From positions 172,270-236,269 of the forward strand of contig JAWLBY010000005.1 of assembly GCA_041687455.1 (NCBI GenBank): a stretch of DNA of 64,000 nt. The letters are read 5' to 3'. This DNA comes from JAWLBY01 sp041687455. GTDB lineage: Bacteria > Pseudomonadota > Gammaproteobacteria > Xanthomonadales > Xanthomonadaceae. Positions 1 to 10,300 of this stretch are shown one piece after another. Under the pieces are notes generated by a model. It did not search any database, was not told the DNA's origin, and saw nothing but the letters and a program-made list of their open reading frames with translations. Each line of letters begins with the position of its first letter. Within the stretch, counting starts at the first letter, position 1. A program made the position numbers and the translations under genes.

Positions 1-274
1 GCACGAGCAACGTCATCGGCCCGGGTCAGGCCGCAGAACTTGATCCGCGTGCGGCTCTGGGTCACGGTCTCGTCTCGGGCACGGGCGAGAAGAATCGTTG
101 CACTTTCGGGAAGCTCTCGGTCGGTGGTCCGGACACGGTACTACCGAACCGGTCAACCGTGAACGCCGATCACGTTCCGCGTTGCGTCGTACCGACGTTC
201 CCACCGTACCGGCCGCAGCCAGTGCGGAGCAGACCGGGCCTCACGAAATCCGGAGGCCACGCGTCGATCGCCGG
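1..274. other. No gene recognised at left window edge
   Basis: This stretch lies downstream of the subtilisin-like gene, which is read leftwards and stops at 275. I see no start with a plausible ribosome binding site, no clear hairpin terminator and no RNA gene. Short open frames on both strands lack any recognisable protein pattern. Confidence 0.4.
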
Positions 275-2347
275 TCAACGCCACACGGTCGACTGCTGCT
301 CGCTTCCCTCGATACCGCTGACGACCACGATTTCCGGAGCCCCGCTGCCAACGGAAGCGCTGAATGTCCAGATCCCGCTACCCTTGTTCCACTTCATCGC
401 CCCGAACCCTGCGACCTGCAGACCGGCGTTGGCGCCCAACGCGCTGCTGGCCTGCACGGTCAGCTTCTTCTTGCGGGAATCGTACTCCGCCTTGCTGATC
501 TCGATGGTCAGGTCGTAGCCATTGCAGTCCTGGTCGACACCGTCGCGCTTGACCTCCTCTGCCCCGGGATGAATCGAAGCATCCTGGTCGTTGCAATCAA
601 TGTCGAACGCATAGCCGTCGCCGTCCGCATCGGCCACCGCAACATCGTCATCGGTGATGGTCACCACCGCGCTGGCAGGCCAGCCCAGCGTCGCGCCCAC
701 GGGATTGGTCAGCGACAGCGTGAACATCTCGTCTGGCTCGACCAGTGCATCGTCAATGAGCGGCACGACGATGCTCTGGCTAGTTTCTCCGCTGGAAAAA
801 TGAACCACCCCACCGACTGCCGCATAGTCGACGCCTGCCAACGCAGTACCGTCGGTGCTGAAATATTCGATGCTGGCCGCACCGCTGCTGCCTTCACTTC
901 GCACGACACCAACATGCAGTTCGCCGCCGTCCTCCGCTACGCTGTAGCTGTCCGCTGACAGACTAAGCACGCCGGGCGTTCCGCTCTGGTCCAGCCACTG
1001 CGCTGCGGCAACAAGATCGATCAGGCCATGGCCGCTGTCGTTGTCGCCACCCGGCGTTCCGAGGTCGAGGCTCGTCTCCCGCAGTGCCGCTTCGATCGCC
1101 TGAGCCGTCGCTTGTGGTGCGACGCTCTTCAGAAGGGCCATGCCCCCGGCAACATGGGCCGCGGCGAACGAGGTACCGGTGACGTCGAGGTAGGCATCGG
1201 GAAACAGACCACCGAACGTGAGCGCGGCGGTGCGCACGTCGACACCAGGCGCCACGACCGCGGGAAACAGTGCTCCGTCACAGGCGGACGGACCACGACT
1301 GCTGAACGGCGCCACCGACGATTGTTCATCCACCGCTCCCACCGACAGATTGCCTGGATAATTGGCTGGGCTGACGCTGCTCGCGATCGCGGGACCGGCA
1401 TTGCCCGCCGAGTAGCTGACGGAAATCCCGGCGGCCCGCAGAACGTCGATATCCACCTGGAACTCGCTCACGCAACTGCCCGCGGCATCGACCAGACCCC
1501 ATGGATTGACAACCACGTCCGGAGCATCATCGGTTGACCAATTGCCGTCGGGATCCAGAATCCACTGATACGCAAGATGGATTCCACTGTAAGTTGCGAC
1601 GCCCGCGTCATTGAAGATCTTGGCCGCAATCCATTGCGCCCCGGGCGCGACGCCGATCGCCGTGCCGCCCGCATCTCCGCCGACCATCAGCCCCATCGTC
1701 TGAGTACCGTGGCCATGAACGTCGTTCGGGACGGCATGCTCGCCGTTCGGATCGAACCAACTGTTGCTACCGCCCCGCCACTTTCCACCAATGTCGATGT
1801 GCTGGGCGTCCACACCGGTGTCCAGCGACGCGACCACCACACCCTCGCCGGCATGACCCTGCTGCCAGAGCGCTCCGGCACCGATCAGCTCCAGATTCCA
1901 CTCAGCAGGAGCCGCGCTTCCCTGCATCGTCGCGCCAACCGACAGCGCTGAATCGAGATCAATGCTTTCGACGCCGGGCAGTCGGGCCAGCGTACCCACC
2001 GCCTGGGCCGGCACGGCAAGACTCAATCCGTTGATCAGCCAGATCGAGCGAACTTCGCGGGCGCCCGCCTGATCCAGATCGCGACGGATCAGTGCCCGAG
2101 ACCGTTCCGCCTGCGCAATCAGCGCGCGAACGAGCTCCTCGCGGCGCTGAGCCGAACTGCCAGCAGATATCGAAGCGGGATCGACGCGCTCCGCGAATCG
2201 CAAGATGACAGGCAGCGGCTGATCGGGACCCGATGCGGACAACGCCTGCTCCAGCGACGGACCGATCGTCGACGCTCCTCCGTGCAGTGGCAGCGCCAAG
2301 GACCACGCCGCCAGGCAAATCGTCGCTCGCTTCATGACTCGCCTCAT
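275..2347 (-). CDS. Secreted S8 (subtilisin-like) protease with Calx-beta and MopE-like modules
   Basis: A 690-residue exported serine protease. It has a signal peptide, a propeptide-like segment (about 40-135) and an S8 domain with the catalytic triad visible: Asp176 in SLDTGVD, His213 in HGHGTQTMG and Ser393 in GTSFAAAHVAGG, with Asn281 as likely oxyanion residue. A Calx-beta domain follows at about 460-570. Then comes a cysteine-containing acidic motif at about 573-612 (DADGDGY, DIDCND, DGVDQDCNGYD) of the MopE-like putative metal-binding type, and a short beta-rich tail. It is the last gene of a six-gene minus-strand cluster, 4 bp after the lipoprotein gene. Met5 (2335) is an alternative start. 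The function is inferred to be maturation or turnover of the co-encoded surface proteins. The metal bound by the MopE-like motif, copper or calcium, cannot be told from sequence. Confidence 0.85.
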   Translation of the reverse strand: MRRVMKRATICLAAWSLALPLHGGASTIGPSLEQALSASGPDQPLPVILRFAERVDPASISAGSSAQRREELVRALIAQAERSRALIRRDLDQAGAREVRSIWLINGLSLAVPAQAVGTLARLPGVESIDLDSALSVGATMQGSAAPAEWNLELIGAGALWQQGHAGEGVVVASLDTGVDAQHIDIGGKWRGGSNSWFDPNGEHAVPNDVHGHGTQTMGLMVGGDAGGTAIGVAPGAQWIAAKIFNDAGVATYSGIHLAYQWILDPDGNWSTDDAPDVVVNPWGLVDAAGSCVSEFQVDIDVLRAAGISVSYSAGNAGPAIASSVSPANYPGNLSVGAVDEQSSVAPFSSRGPSACDGALFPAVVAPGVDVRTAALTFGGLFPDAYLDVTGTSFAAAHVAGGMALLKSVAPQATAQAIEAALRETSLDLGTPGGDNDSGHGLIDLVAAAQWLDQSGTPGVLSLSADSYSVAEDGGELHVGVVRSEGSSGAASIEYFSTDGTALAGVDYAAVGGVVHFSSGETSQSIVVPLIDDALVEPDEMFTLSLTNPVGATLGWPASAVVTITDDDVAVADADGDGYAFDIDCNDQDASIHPGAEEVKRDGVDQDCNGYDLTIEISKAEYDSRKKKLTVQASSALGANAGLQVAGFGAMKWNKGSGIWTFSASVGSGAPEIVVVSGIEGSEQQSTVWR

Positions 2348-2351
2348 TGGG

Positions 2352-2822
2352 TCACATCACCGTGATCGGATCGGTCCGGAAATCGCCGATCACCACACTC
2401 ACCCGATCGCCTGGCTGCACATGGCGTCCGGGGTTGCTGAACATGATGAAATAGTTGCGATCTGCCAGCGGGTGCCGCGTCGTCGACCGCAACGCGCCTA
2501 CCTTTGCCGACACCGGAACCGTCAATCGAGCATCGCTCTTCTGCACTTCCACGTAGGCTCTGACACGTCGATCCAGCAACGGTGCAGCCAACTGTGGATC
2601 GAGGACACGGTAGCGAAAATCAAGCATGTAGCCGGCTGCAGTGAGCCGGACACCATGGCTCTCGATCCCCCACTGCCTGGTGAGGTCGTTGGCCGCCACC
2701 GTCGGGGACAACGGTGGCGGCACTTCACCGCTGGCGATGCTTCGCTTGCCGTGATGGCCCATGCTGCAGCCTTCCAGCAGCATTGCCAGCACGACAAGCC
2801 CTATCTGCATCCTTCGCGTCAT
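2352..2822 (-). CDS. Small predicted lipoprotein of the multicopper oxidase cluster
   Basis: A 156-residue protein with a lipoprotein signal: a short basic N-terminus, a hydrophobic stretch and the lipobox LEGC near residue 18. The mature part contains GYMLDFRYRVLD and a C-terminal GDRVSVVIGDF segment and looks mostly beta. I do not recognise a named family. I chose the start at 2822 rather than 2876 because it places the signal peptide at the N-terminus and leaves 7 bp after the stop of the upstream cupredoxin gene. The tight spacing implies co-transcription. A role as membrane anchor or assembly factor for the oxidase is inference from context only. Confidence 0.7.
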   Translation of the reverse strand: MTRRMQIGLVVLAMLLEGCSMGHHGKRSIASGEVPPPLSPTVAANDLTRQWGIESHGVRLTAAGYMLDFRYRVLDPQLAAPLLDRRVRAYVEVQKSDARLTVPVSAKVGALRSTTRHPLADRNYFIMFSNPGRHVQPGDRVSVVIGDFRTDPITVM

Positions 2823-2829
2823 GGCCGCA

Positions 2830-4704
2830 TCACCGCACCACATTGATCCGCACCAGAGCACTGTTCGAAACGGCACCCTGATCGTCCTTCACGGTGTACG
2901 TGAAGCTTTCGCTTCCCCTGAAGTTCTTGCGGGGCGTGAAAGTAACGGTTCCATCAAGATTGTTTACGAGGATGTTTCCCTTCTTCAGGTTGGCGTCGAT
3001 TTCCATCGATGCGGGATCAAGCGTTCCGTCCGGATCGCTGTCGTTGGCCAGCAGATCCAGAACCAGCACGGTGTTCATCTGCATCTCAGCGAAATCGTCG
3101 ACAGCAACCGGCGCCTGGTTGACTGCCTCGGCGATAGTCAGCACTACCGTTGCCACACTGCTCTCGATGCCGTCGCTTGCGGCATAGGTGAAGCTGTCGC
3201 TGCCCGAGAACCCGGCGCTGGGGGTGTAGCTGAATGAGCCGTCGGCATTGAAGGAGACAATTCCGCTGGAAGGGTCACTGGCGATCGAGGCGGTGAGCGT
3301 GTCGCCATCGACATCACTGTCGTTGGCGAGTACGCCCGGCGCACCCACTACAAGCACCGTGTCCTGAGTACCGCTGTATTGGTCGTCGAACGCCAGCGGC
3401 GCATCGTTGACAGGAGTTACCGTAATGGTGACGGTGGCCGGAGCACTGCTGAGCGCACCATCACTGGCGGCATAGGAAAATGTCGCAACGCCATTGAAAT
3501 CGAGCGGCGCCGAGTACTCAAAGCTGCCATCCGGACCGAGCACGACATTGCCGATCGACGCGCCACTGACCAGTTGTGCGGTCAGCGGATCGCCGTCCGG
3601 ATCGCTGTCGTTGGCGAGCACGCCGGGCGCCGGGATCGACAGCGGTGTGTCTTCGGCCACGACGTACTCGTCAGCCAGCGCCACCGGTTGACCCGTGGCA
3701 GCCGGACCCACCTGCAGGAATGCGTATAGGCCACTTGGCGCGGCGGCCCCACTGCTCAGGTTGAGCATCCGGTCATAGATGGCGACGCTGCCCTCCTGCG
3801 TGGCAGTCAGGATGGCGTCGCTGCTCTTGCCGGCGGCCATCATCAGCGAATACTGCTCCTGTGCGTAGGGATACGGACGCCCATCCTCGGCGACAACGCT
3901 CAGGTGATGGTCCAGCACCGTCGGTGCGACGGTTCGCAGGCCCATGTTGAAGAACCGCAACAACGTGCGTTGCCCGACGCCGGCAGCAGCGAGCGGGGCA
4001 CTCCCCACTTCGTAGGGCGCGCCGTTGACAAGAAAGTACCTCGGCTGATAGTCGATGGTGCTTGTGGGGGCAGGCGGTGTGCCGTAAGTGCCATCGGCGA
4101 TCGCGGCATGCAATGCCGGATCGACCTCGCTGTAGAAAATGACCACCTGTTCGTCATAGGGCACACCGACATAGGCAACGTTGTCGGAGAGATCCTTCCG
4201 CACTCCGCCATACAGCCCCATCTGAACCTGGACAGCCATGTGCGTTCCGCTGTTATAGCTGTAGCTGCCAGGCTTGAAGTCGCTCCACTGGTATGTGCCG
4301 ACGGCACCTGGCGACGTCACATGCGTCAGCGACGTCACACGGCTTCGTCCCTGTGCGTCAGTGGTGAACACCGGGGTCATCGCTGAAGCCTGGCCCGGAA
4401 TCATCAGCGAAGTGTCCACGCCGAGGTTGTTGCGAAGATGGACTGTCACCTCGGTGTCCGCTGGATTCACCGACAACAGCGGACCCGGACTCTGTACCGG
4501 GGATCCACCGCAGCCATCGGAAAGGTCAGCGTTGTCGTCTTCGGCATACCCCCACATGACGACCGACGCGCCATCCGGCATCAGCTTGACGGTTGAGTCC
4601 GCGCAGAGGTGGAACACGGCGGCGTTCACTGGTGCACAGATCAACCCGATGCCCAGCGCAACACCCGTCGTCAGCAATCGTTGTCTGAAATATGTACGGT
4701 TCAC
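2830..4704 (-). CDS. Cupredoxin-fold protein C (ligand-less multicopper oxidase paralogue) with cadherin-like repeats
   Basis: A 624-residue exported protein with signal peptide (about 1-29). Residues about 30-345 resemble the two-cupredoxin layout of protein B. Shared landmarks are the early VVMWGY and GPLLSV segments, the PGSYSYNSGTHMAVQVQMGL segment that parallels B's PGTYLYSSGTRPDLQVEMGL, and a later FNMGLRTVAP and DHHLSVVAEDGRPYPY segment where oxidases carry the HPxHxH motif. No His-x-His copper motif or type-1 Cys is left, so it should not bind a trinuclear centre. The C-terminal 280 residues are three bacterial cadherin-like or Ig-like repeats of about 90 residues (NDSDPDGD and FTYxxSDG signatures). 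It likely has a structural or adhesive role in the same complex. It lies 28 bp downstream of gene B. Confidence 0.75.
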   Translation of the reverse strand: MNRTYFRQRLLTTGVALGIGLICAPVNAAVFHLCADSTVKLMPDGASVVMWGYAEDDNADLSDGCGGSPVQSPGPLLSVNPADTEVTVHLRNNLGVDTSLMIPGQASAMTPVFTTDAQGRSRVTSLTHVTSPGAVGTYQWSDFKPGSYSYNSGTHMAVQVQMGLYGGVRKDLSDNVAYVGVPYDEQVVIFYSEVDPALHAAIADGTYGTPPAPTSTIDYQPRYFLVNGAPYEVGSAPLAAAGVGQRTLLRFFNMGLRTVAPTVLDHHLSVVAEDGRPYPYAQEQYSLMMAAGKSSDAILTATQEGSVAIYDRMLNLSSGAAAPSGLYAFLQVGPAATGQPVALADEYVVAEDTPLSIPAPGVLANDSDPDGDPLTAQLVSGASIGNVVLGPDGSFEYSAPLDFNGVATFSYAASDGALSSAPATVTITVTPVNDAPLAFDDQYSGTQDTVLVVGAPGVLANDSDVDGDTLTASIASDPSSGIVSFNADGSFSYTPSAGFSGSDSFTYAASDGIESSVATVVLTIAEAVNQAPVAVDDFAEMQMNTVLVLDLLANDSDPDGTLDPASMEIDANLKKGNILVNNLDGTVTFTPRKNFRGSESFTYTVKDDQGAVSNSALVRINVVR

Positions 4705-4732
4705 AATCGATTCCTCCCGAGTTGGGGGCAGC

Positions 4733-6010
4733 TCAGTCGATGGGCACGCCAGGCGGCTCGATGATCAGCATGGTCATCATCCCGCCAGGAAAGATGTCGA
4801 AATTGACCAGCTCGCGCTCGGTGTGCGAATGCCACATGAAGAACAATCCGCCGTTGGCATTGAGCCCGCCTTCGCCCGGCGGCAACTGGCCGAATGCACC
4901 GAGGAACGGACTGCCGCTGTAGAACCCGCCGAACGTGAGGTCCTGTGTTTCAGGCAACGTCACCGGCAGAGGCTTGCCGTGGTCGGCGGCATACTCATTC
5001 GGCTGAAGTGGGTCTTCCGGCGCATGGCCGTAGATGTCGAATCCGAGATCGGCACCGGTCCAGCCGAACAGCGCGTCGTAGGTCGCACCCGGCAACACCT
5101 TGATCGTGAAATTGTCCTGCGCAAGATCAGGACCTGCTCCAGGCATGCTCTGCAGCAACCGACCGTCACGAGCGATCTGGCGAGTGTGATTCCCGTGGGT
5201 GTGGAATGGATGCAGTTCGCGCCCCGCACCGATCAGGCGCAACAGCATCGTCTCACCCGGATGCATGCGCGGCATGCTGCTGTAGGGCTGATGCGGCATC
5301 CACGGGGCACCGTGCGGAGCCATCGTGTCCGGCGCGTTGCGGCCGTTGATGAACCAGAGCACCGGTCTGGCGCTCGTCGTATCGATCGAATCGAGCGATG
5401 CACCGGCCAGAACCGCGTCATCTACCTGATGATGAATGGCCGGGTCGATCTCGGTGAGCACGAATAGGTTCTCGTGGTCGAATGCGGTCGAAGGATCGTT
5501 GTACGCCTGATTCGGCGCGCCGCTTGGGCGCACGATAAGCGCGCCTACCAGCCCCATCTCGACCTGCAGGTCCGGACGTGTTCCGCTGCTGTATAGATAG
5601 GTACCCGGATGGCTGGCGACGAAACTGTAAGTCACCGTGTCTGCAGGCCCGGTGCTTTCACGTGTCAGCACTCCGGCACTACCACCGGTTGCCGTCACAC
5701 CGGCTTGACCCGGAAACACCAGGGATACCGGCATAGGCAACTGATTGGTCAGATTGATGGTGATCGTTTCTCCCTGATTGACGATCAGCGTCGGCCCCGG
5801 ATACTGCATCAGCCCGCCAGACAGCCCATACCCCCAGATCAGCACGCTGCCTCCGTCAGGGGTATCGATGTAGCCTGCCGATGCAGTCAGGTCGAAAGTG
5901 TTCGTGCCGCTGACTCCGTGGATCGCCGCATCAGTGCGCCCAACGGTTGCCAACAGCAGCACCACCAGCGACACCGCGAGCCAACGTCTCTTGTCGCTTC
6001 GTTCGTTCAT
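4733..6010 (-). CDS. Cupredoxin protein B carrying half of a multicopper oxidase copper site
   Basis: A 425-residue exported protein with signal peptide (about 1-28) and two cupredoxin domains. Domain 1 (about 35-165) has lost the copper ligands: the usual YHCH position reads YLYSSGT. Domain 2 (about 180-420) carries two canonical multicopper-oxidase motifs, HPFHTHGNH (His267, His270, His272) and MWHSH (His394, His396), and ends PGGMMTMLIIEPPG. It has no type-1 cysteine of its own, so it cannot be a complete oxidase alone. Its two His-x-His motifs are exactly those missing from protein A, encoded 30 bp upstream. Family membership is firm; partnership with A is inference. Confidence 0.8.
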   Translation of the reverse strand: MNERSDKRRWLAVSLVVLLLATVGRTDAAIHGVSGTNTFDLTASAGYIDTPDGGSVLIWGYGLSGGLMQYPGPTLIVNQGETITINLTNQLPMPVSLVFPGQAGVTATGGSAGVLTRESTGPADTVTYSFVASHPGTYLYSSGTRPDLQVEMGLVGALIVRPSGAPNQAYNDPSTAFDHENLFVLTEIDPAIHHQVDDAVLAGASLDSIDTTSARPVLWFINGRNAPDTMAPHGAPWMPHQPYSSMPRMHPGETMLLRLIGAGRELHPFHTHGNHTRQIARDGRLLQSMPGAGPDLAQDNFTIKVLPGATYDALFGWTGADLGFDIYGHAPEDPLQPNEYAADHGKPLPVTLPETQDLTFGGFYSGSPFLGAFGQLPPGEGGLNANGGLFFMWHSHTERELVNFDIFPGGMMTMLIIEPPGVPID

Positions 6011-6040
6011 GGATGTTCTCCTGATAGCACGCCACCGCCA

Positions 6041-7267
6041 TCAATTGATGCGGATCTCGGTCATCATTCCTCCAAAATCCTCACCGTCATTGCTGAGGAA
6101 ATGGAGGTTGGTGGTGTGAAGGAAGTAGGTGCCTGCCAGTACGCCCGCGGTATCGATGATCACATCCACCGACTCGCCACCGCCGAGCGTGACAGACGTC
6201 GTGTCATAGGCGGTGTCCTTGCCCGACTGCGGGCCGCCGCCATCCGGATCGGGCCCACGCATCAGCCGCGCCCCATTGCCGACCACGCGCATGTTCAATC
6301 CCGGAGCGGAAAGGGTGTAGAAATTGGTGACATTCAGATTCGAGATTCGAAGCAGGATTCTTTCGCCTGCACTGGCGGTGATCAGCGAGTGGACAGGCTG
6401 CGACTCGATACCGCCGTTCTCCGCCGGGGGCGTCAACGGATTCGGGTCCACCGTGTCCGGATATCCGCGCCCGTTGAGCATGGGGTAGCGATCTCTCATC
6501 AGCGCGAATGGCAACGGCTGCACAGTCAAGCTGGCATCGTGGAAATCGGGATCGAACGATCCGATCTGGATCGGGTACTCGACGTCGTAGCGAGTGGAGC
6601 CATCGCCATCGTTGTACGCATACCTGTAGCCTTCCTGATGGATGAATCCATCCAGTGACGTACCGGCCGGCACGTCATTCTGAGCCGGCATGACGTAGAG
6701 ATTTCCGAGCATTCCCATCTGCATGTGCTCGGTCGCCTCCACATGGCAGTGATACATGTAGGTACCTGGCTCGACCAGGTTGTAGTAGTAGGCGAGGCTC
6801 GCACCCATGTTGATCGAGATCGATGCGTCAGGAACTCCGTCAAAAATGGATGACGCATTCGGGAATCCGTGGAAGTGCACCGTGTGCGGGTCGAACAGGT
6901 CGGGACGCATCATCATGCCGACGTTGGTCAAGGTCAGATAGAACTGCTGACCTTCCTTCAGAACGATGGTCGGCGCGGGAAAATTCGCCGCCAGCATGCC
7001 GGCACTCATCACATCCGATTGGCCCACGCCGGTCATGTCGCTGAACCCGAACATGTACTGCAATTTGCCGTCGGCCATCGTCACGAAGCCGTCGCCGGCC
7101 GCCAGATGCATGCACTTCAGGACGTCCGGGTCATAGTGCATGTCCGGAATCGCGTCGCCATCGATGTCCCCCGGACACTGCACCGCCACCGCCGCCCAGG
7201 CAGTGGGACTCAGTCCGATTGCAACGGCCAGTGCCGGGAAGATCGGTTTCATGCTGCGAAAGTTCAT
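6041..7267 (-). CDS. Cupredoxin protein A carrying the type-1 site and half of the trinuclear site
   Basis: A 408-residue exported protein, signal peptide about 1-25. The start at 7267 is preceded by a strong ribosome binding site (AAGGAGGGACAGACC), which decides against 7315. After an acidic, cysteine-flanked N-terminal segment (Cys31, Cys52; DIDGDAIPD resembles a calcium-binding loop), cupredoxin domain 1 holds DPHTVHFHGFP (His128, His131, His133) and YMYHCHVEATEHMQMGM (His173, Cys174, His175, His181, Met184/Met186). That supplies a type-1 copper site and two of the four His-x-His motifs of a multicopper oxidase. Domain 2 (about 200-408) has a decayed C-terminal motif (HTTNLHF ... GGMM) without cysteine. 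The missing two motifs are in protein B. The reaction is presumably a one-electron oxidation coupled to O2; the substrate is unknown. Confidence 0.82.
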   Translation of the reverse strand: MNFRSMKPIFPALAVAIGLSPTAWAAVAVQCPGDIDGDAIPDMHYDPDVLKCMHLAAGDGFVTMADGKLQYMFGFSDMTGVGQSDVMSAGMLAANFPAPTIVLKEGQQFYLTLTNVGMMMRPDLFDPHTVHFHGFPNASSIFDGVPDASISINMGASLAYYYNLVEPGTYMYHCHVEATEHMQMGMLGNLYVMPAQNDVPAGTSLDGFIHQEGYRYAYNDGDGSTRYDVEYPIQIGSFDPDFHDASLTVQPLPFALMRDRYPMLNGRGYPDTVDPNPLTPPAENGGIESQPVHSLITASAGERILLRISNLNVTNFYTLSAPGLNMRVVGNGARLMRGPDPDGGGPQSGKDTAYDTTSVTLGGGESVDVIIDTAGVLAGTYFLHTTNLHFLSNDGEDFGGMMTEIRIN

Positions 7268-7325
7268 GGTCTGTCCCTCCTTGGTTGCCGGTCCCGGCCA
7301 TCCCGACCGGGACACGGCTCAATGC

Positions 7326-10300
7326 CTACGGTGCAACCTCATCGGCACCGACATCTGCAGCGCCACCCTGTGGTCGAGACTGCCCATCGAAGTCGAGACC
7401 CAGGTCGCTGTAGTTCCCGTCGAACGCGCCGGCTGCATCGATCGCCGGCGATGCGCCATTCAAGTGGTAGTTGCCACTTGGCGTCAGCGGACCGAAGCGA
7501 ACATCGATGAAGTTTCCACCCTCGTCGAACGCTGGCTGAGCCTCGAGAGCAGTGGTCGTCTCGAGCTGCAGGATGGTCTGGCCGCGGTCGCCATTGAAGT
7601 AGTCGAGAACGAAGTCCGGATCGGCCGACTGGTTGCTGGCGTCGTAACCACTCGCGTCGGTGAGGATGCAGAACCGCGGATCGAGCTGGCCTGCGAACCC
7701 AAGAACTGCCAGATCGTCGAATACGGCCGGCTCACCGTTGCCTACATCGGGAGAGAGACCGAACTCGAACGGCTCCGGATCGTTGACGTCTCCAAGCGTG
7801 AACCAGTGGAACGACCGGTTCTGCCAGACGATGTTGTTCACCATCTGAGGATTGGAGAAGTTCCGGTCAGCGTCGAAGCTCGCACCCGCAGGAATGCGGT
7901 CCTTGAGCGCAAGGCTATGCGCCCGGGAAACGATGCCTGCCGGCTGCTTCACGCTGGTGTTCGGCTCCCCGCCTACAAACGCCTCTCCGGCCGTTGCGGT
8001 GCTGTCGTTGTGTGCAACCGTGTTGTGGATGATGTTGACGCGCAGGGAATCGACCATCGCGATACCGCCGCCCGCCAGCCCCGCGACATTGTTGACCACG
8101 ATGTTGTCGAACAGGTCCACGCGGTGCCAACCCTTGGGATTGCCGGAAACATCGAGACCGTTGACGCGCTCGAGCCGCACGCCGCCGCCGTCTCCAGACC
8201 CGGCCTGATTGCCCTGGATCAGGTTGCCGTCGACCACCACGCTGCCAGCACCCGGCCCCACCGACCCTGCACCTGCAAGCGATGCCTGGCCGCCGATATA
8301 CAAGCCACCGCCAGACGCCGCTCCGCCCTGGTTGAAGGTCTGATTGAACAGCATCGCGTTGCTGGTGATGCGACCGCCGTCGCTCAAGCCGAGATGGCCA
8401 ATGCCACCGCCATTTCCAGTTGTGAAATTGCCGCAGACGTAGTTCGCGTCGACGCGGTAATCATCGGCGCCGGTGTACAGCGCTATTCCGCCACCAGATC
8501 CACCAAGACTGCCGTTCTGCACTACTTCATTGTGCTGGATGGTGATGCCGTCGTTGTTGCCATCCGTGTAGACGAGCCCATTGTTGGTTTCGCTGGTCAG
8601 CGTCGCATGCCCGATTCGCACGCCGCCGCCGAACCATCCCTGATTGGCGATGATGCGGTTGTTGCTGATCCGGAGCGCAGTTGCATTGCCGTTGACGAAG
8701 ATGCCACCGCCGTGATCGGCGCCGGTAATCGTTACGCCGTCTATGCGTGCGGGATTGTTGGCGCGAAACCTCACGTTGCTGGGCCCGGTACTCCTTCCGG
8801 CGACCGTGATACCCGCGCCCTCTCCATCAAACAGCGTGAGCGGCTCGTTGTCGTTGGCCGCGAAGCCGGTTTCCTGCCCCGGCAGCAGATCGATCGCACC
8901 GGTCTCGACCAGAGTGGATATCTTGTTGCGCCAGAATTGCAGTTTCTCCGCCGGCGCCTTGCGGGCGTTGATCACCGTGGAGTACGCACCGTATCCCTGC
9001 AGACGCACCGGCTTGTACATGATCACCAGCTCGTCATAGGTGCCCGGCTCGACGAGGATCAGGTCGTTGGGACCGGCGAGGTCGATTGCATCCTGGATCG
9101 GCGTCGCTCCCGGCGCATTGCTGGCACGTACCCGATGTATCGATCCGCCACCGGTCAGATTGCCTACCGTTACGGTGACGGTGCTCGGCGCACTGACACC
9201 ATCCGCCCGGACGATTTCAAGCTGACCGGTCTTGGCGTTGTTCGGCACCGTGGCGGTGATGATGCCGTCGCTCCACATGACGTTGGCAAGATCGGTCCCG
9301 GCGAGCTTGATGGTCCCCGGCGTGTTTCCGAAGCCGTAGTGCCGAGTAATCATCGGGCTGGTGTCGTTCACCCCGTCGTAGGCCGGATTCGGGACGCTCA
9401 TGTCACCGACCGCGGTGATGGTCAGCGTCTGTCCGCCGTTGACCAGCGGACCCGAGCTGTTCGGCCCGCTCACCGTGTGGATCAGGGGCGCACCGTCCGG
9501 CTGCTCGCAGTCGAGCGGGTTGCCCGGTCCGGCGAACGCCGCGATCGGAAGCACCGGTGTGTCGAGATAGGTGGTGCCCCCCGGCATGTACTGGAAGGTG
9601 TAGCAGAACTGGCTGTAGCGACGGTCGTAATGTGGGTCGACGATCATCGGCGGGATATTCGGATCGCTACCGTCATAGGCAGGGTTCGGAACCGGTCCCG
9701 CGTCATTCATGCATGCGGTAATCATGTTCGGCGAGACGCCCGACGGCATCGGAAGGTTCACCGTGTAGGTCGACGGCAGCATCGCGTTGAACTTGCCGTT
9801 GGCGTCCGAATACGTGCGAAGGATCTCCCGACCGGTCCAGTCGCGGAACGATACCGGAAGCCACGGCGGTGCGAACTTCTCTCCGAAATTCGGCGCATTC
9901 GGATCAAACTCGTTGCTCAGATCGTTGAGGATGAAGCCGACCACCATTGCCGCCTTCGGCGTGTGGGTGAACATGAAGAAGTCGGCCGCCGCGTTCTGGC
10001 CCTGGGTCAGACGCACCTGGCGCCGATCGCAGAGCCGGCGCTCCTGACGGGCATACGGCGACTCGACGAGGTCCTCAGGACCAATGCCCGGCAGGGGATT
10101 GCCCGACGCATCGGTCTGCAGCGAAACGTAGTCCGGCACCACCTGTGTGTCGCCGATGCAGACAGGCGGCAGCAGCAGCGGCGATGGGACATATTCATCG
10201 CCAAAGTCGACGTTCTTGTCCTGTTCCTTCACGATCTCGTAGCCGGGCGGCACGCTGGCCTCCACGACGTAGAGCCCCGGCGTCAGCGGCGGGTCTTCCG

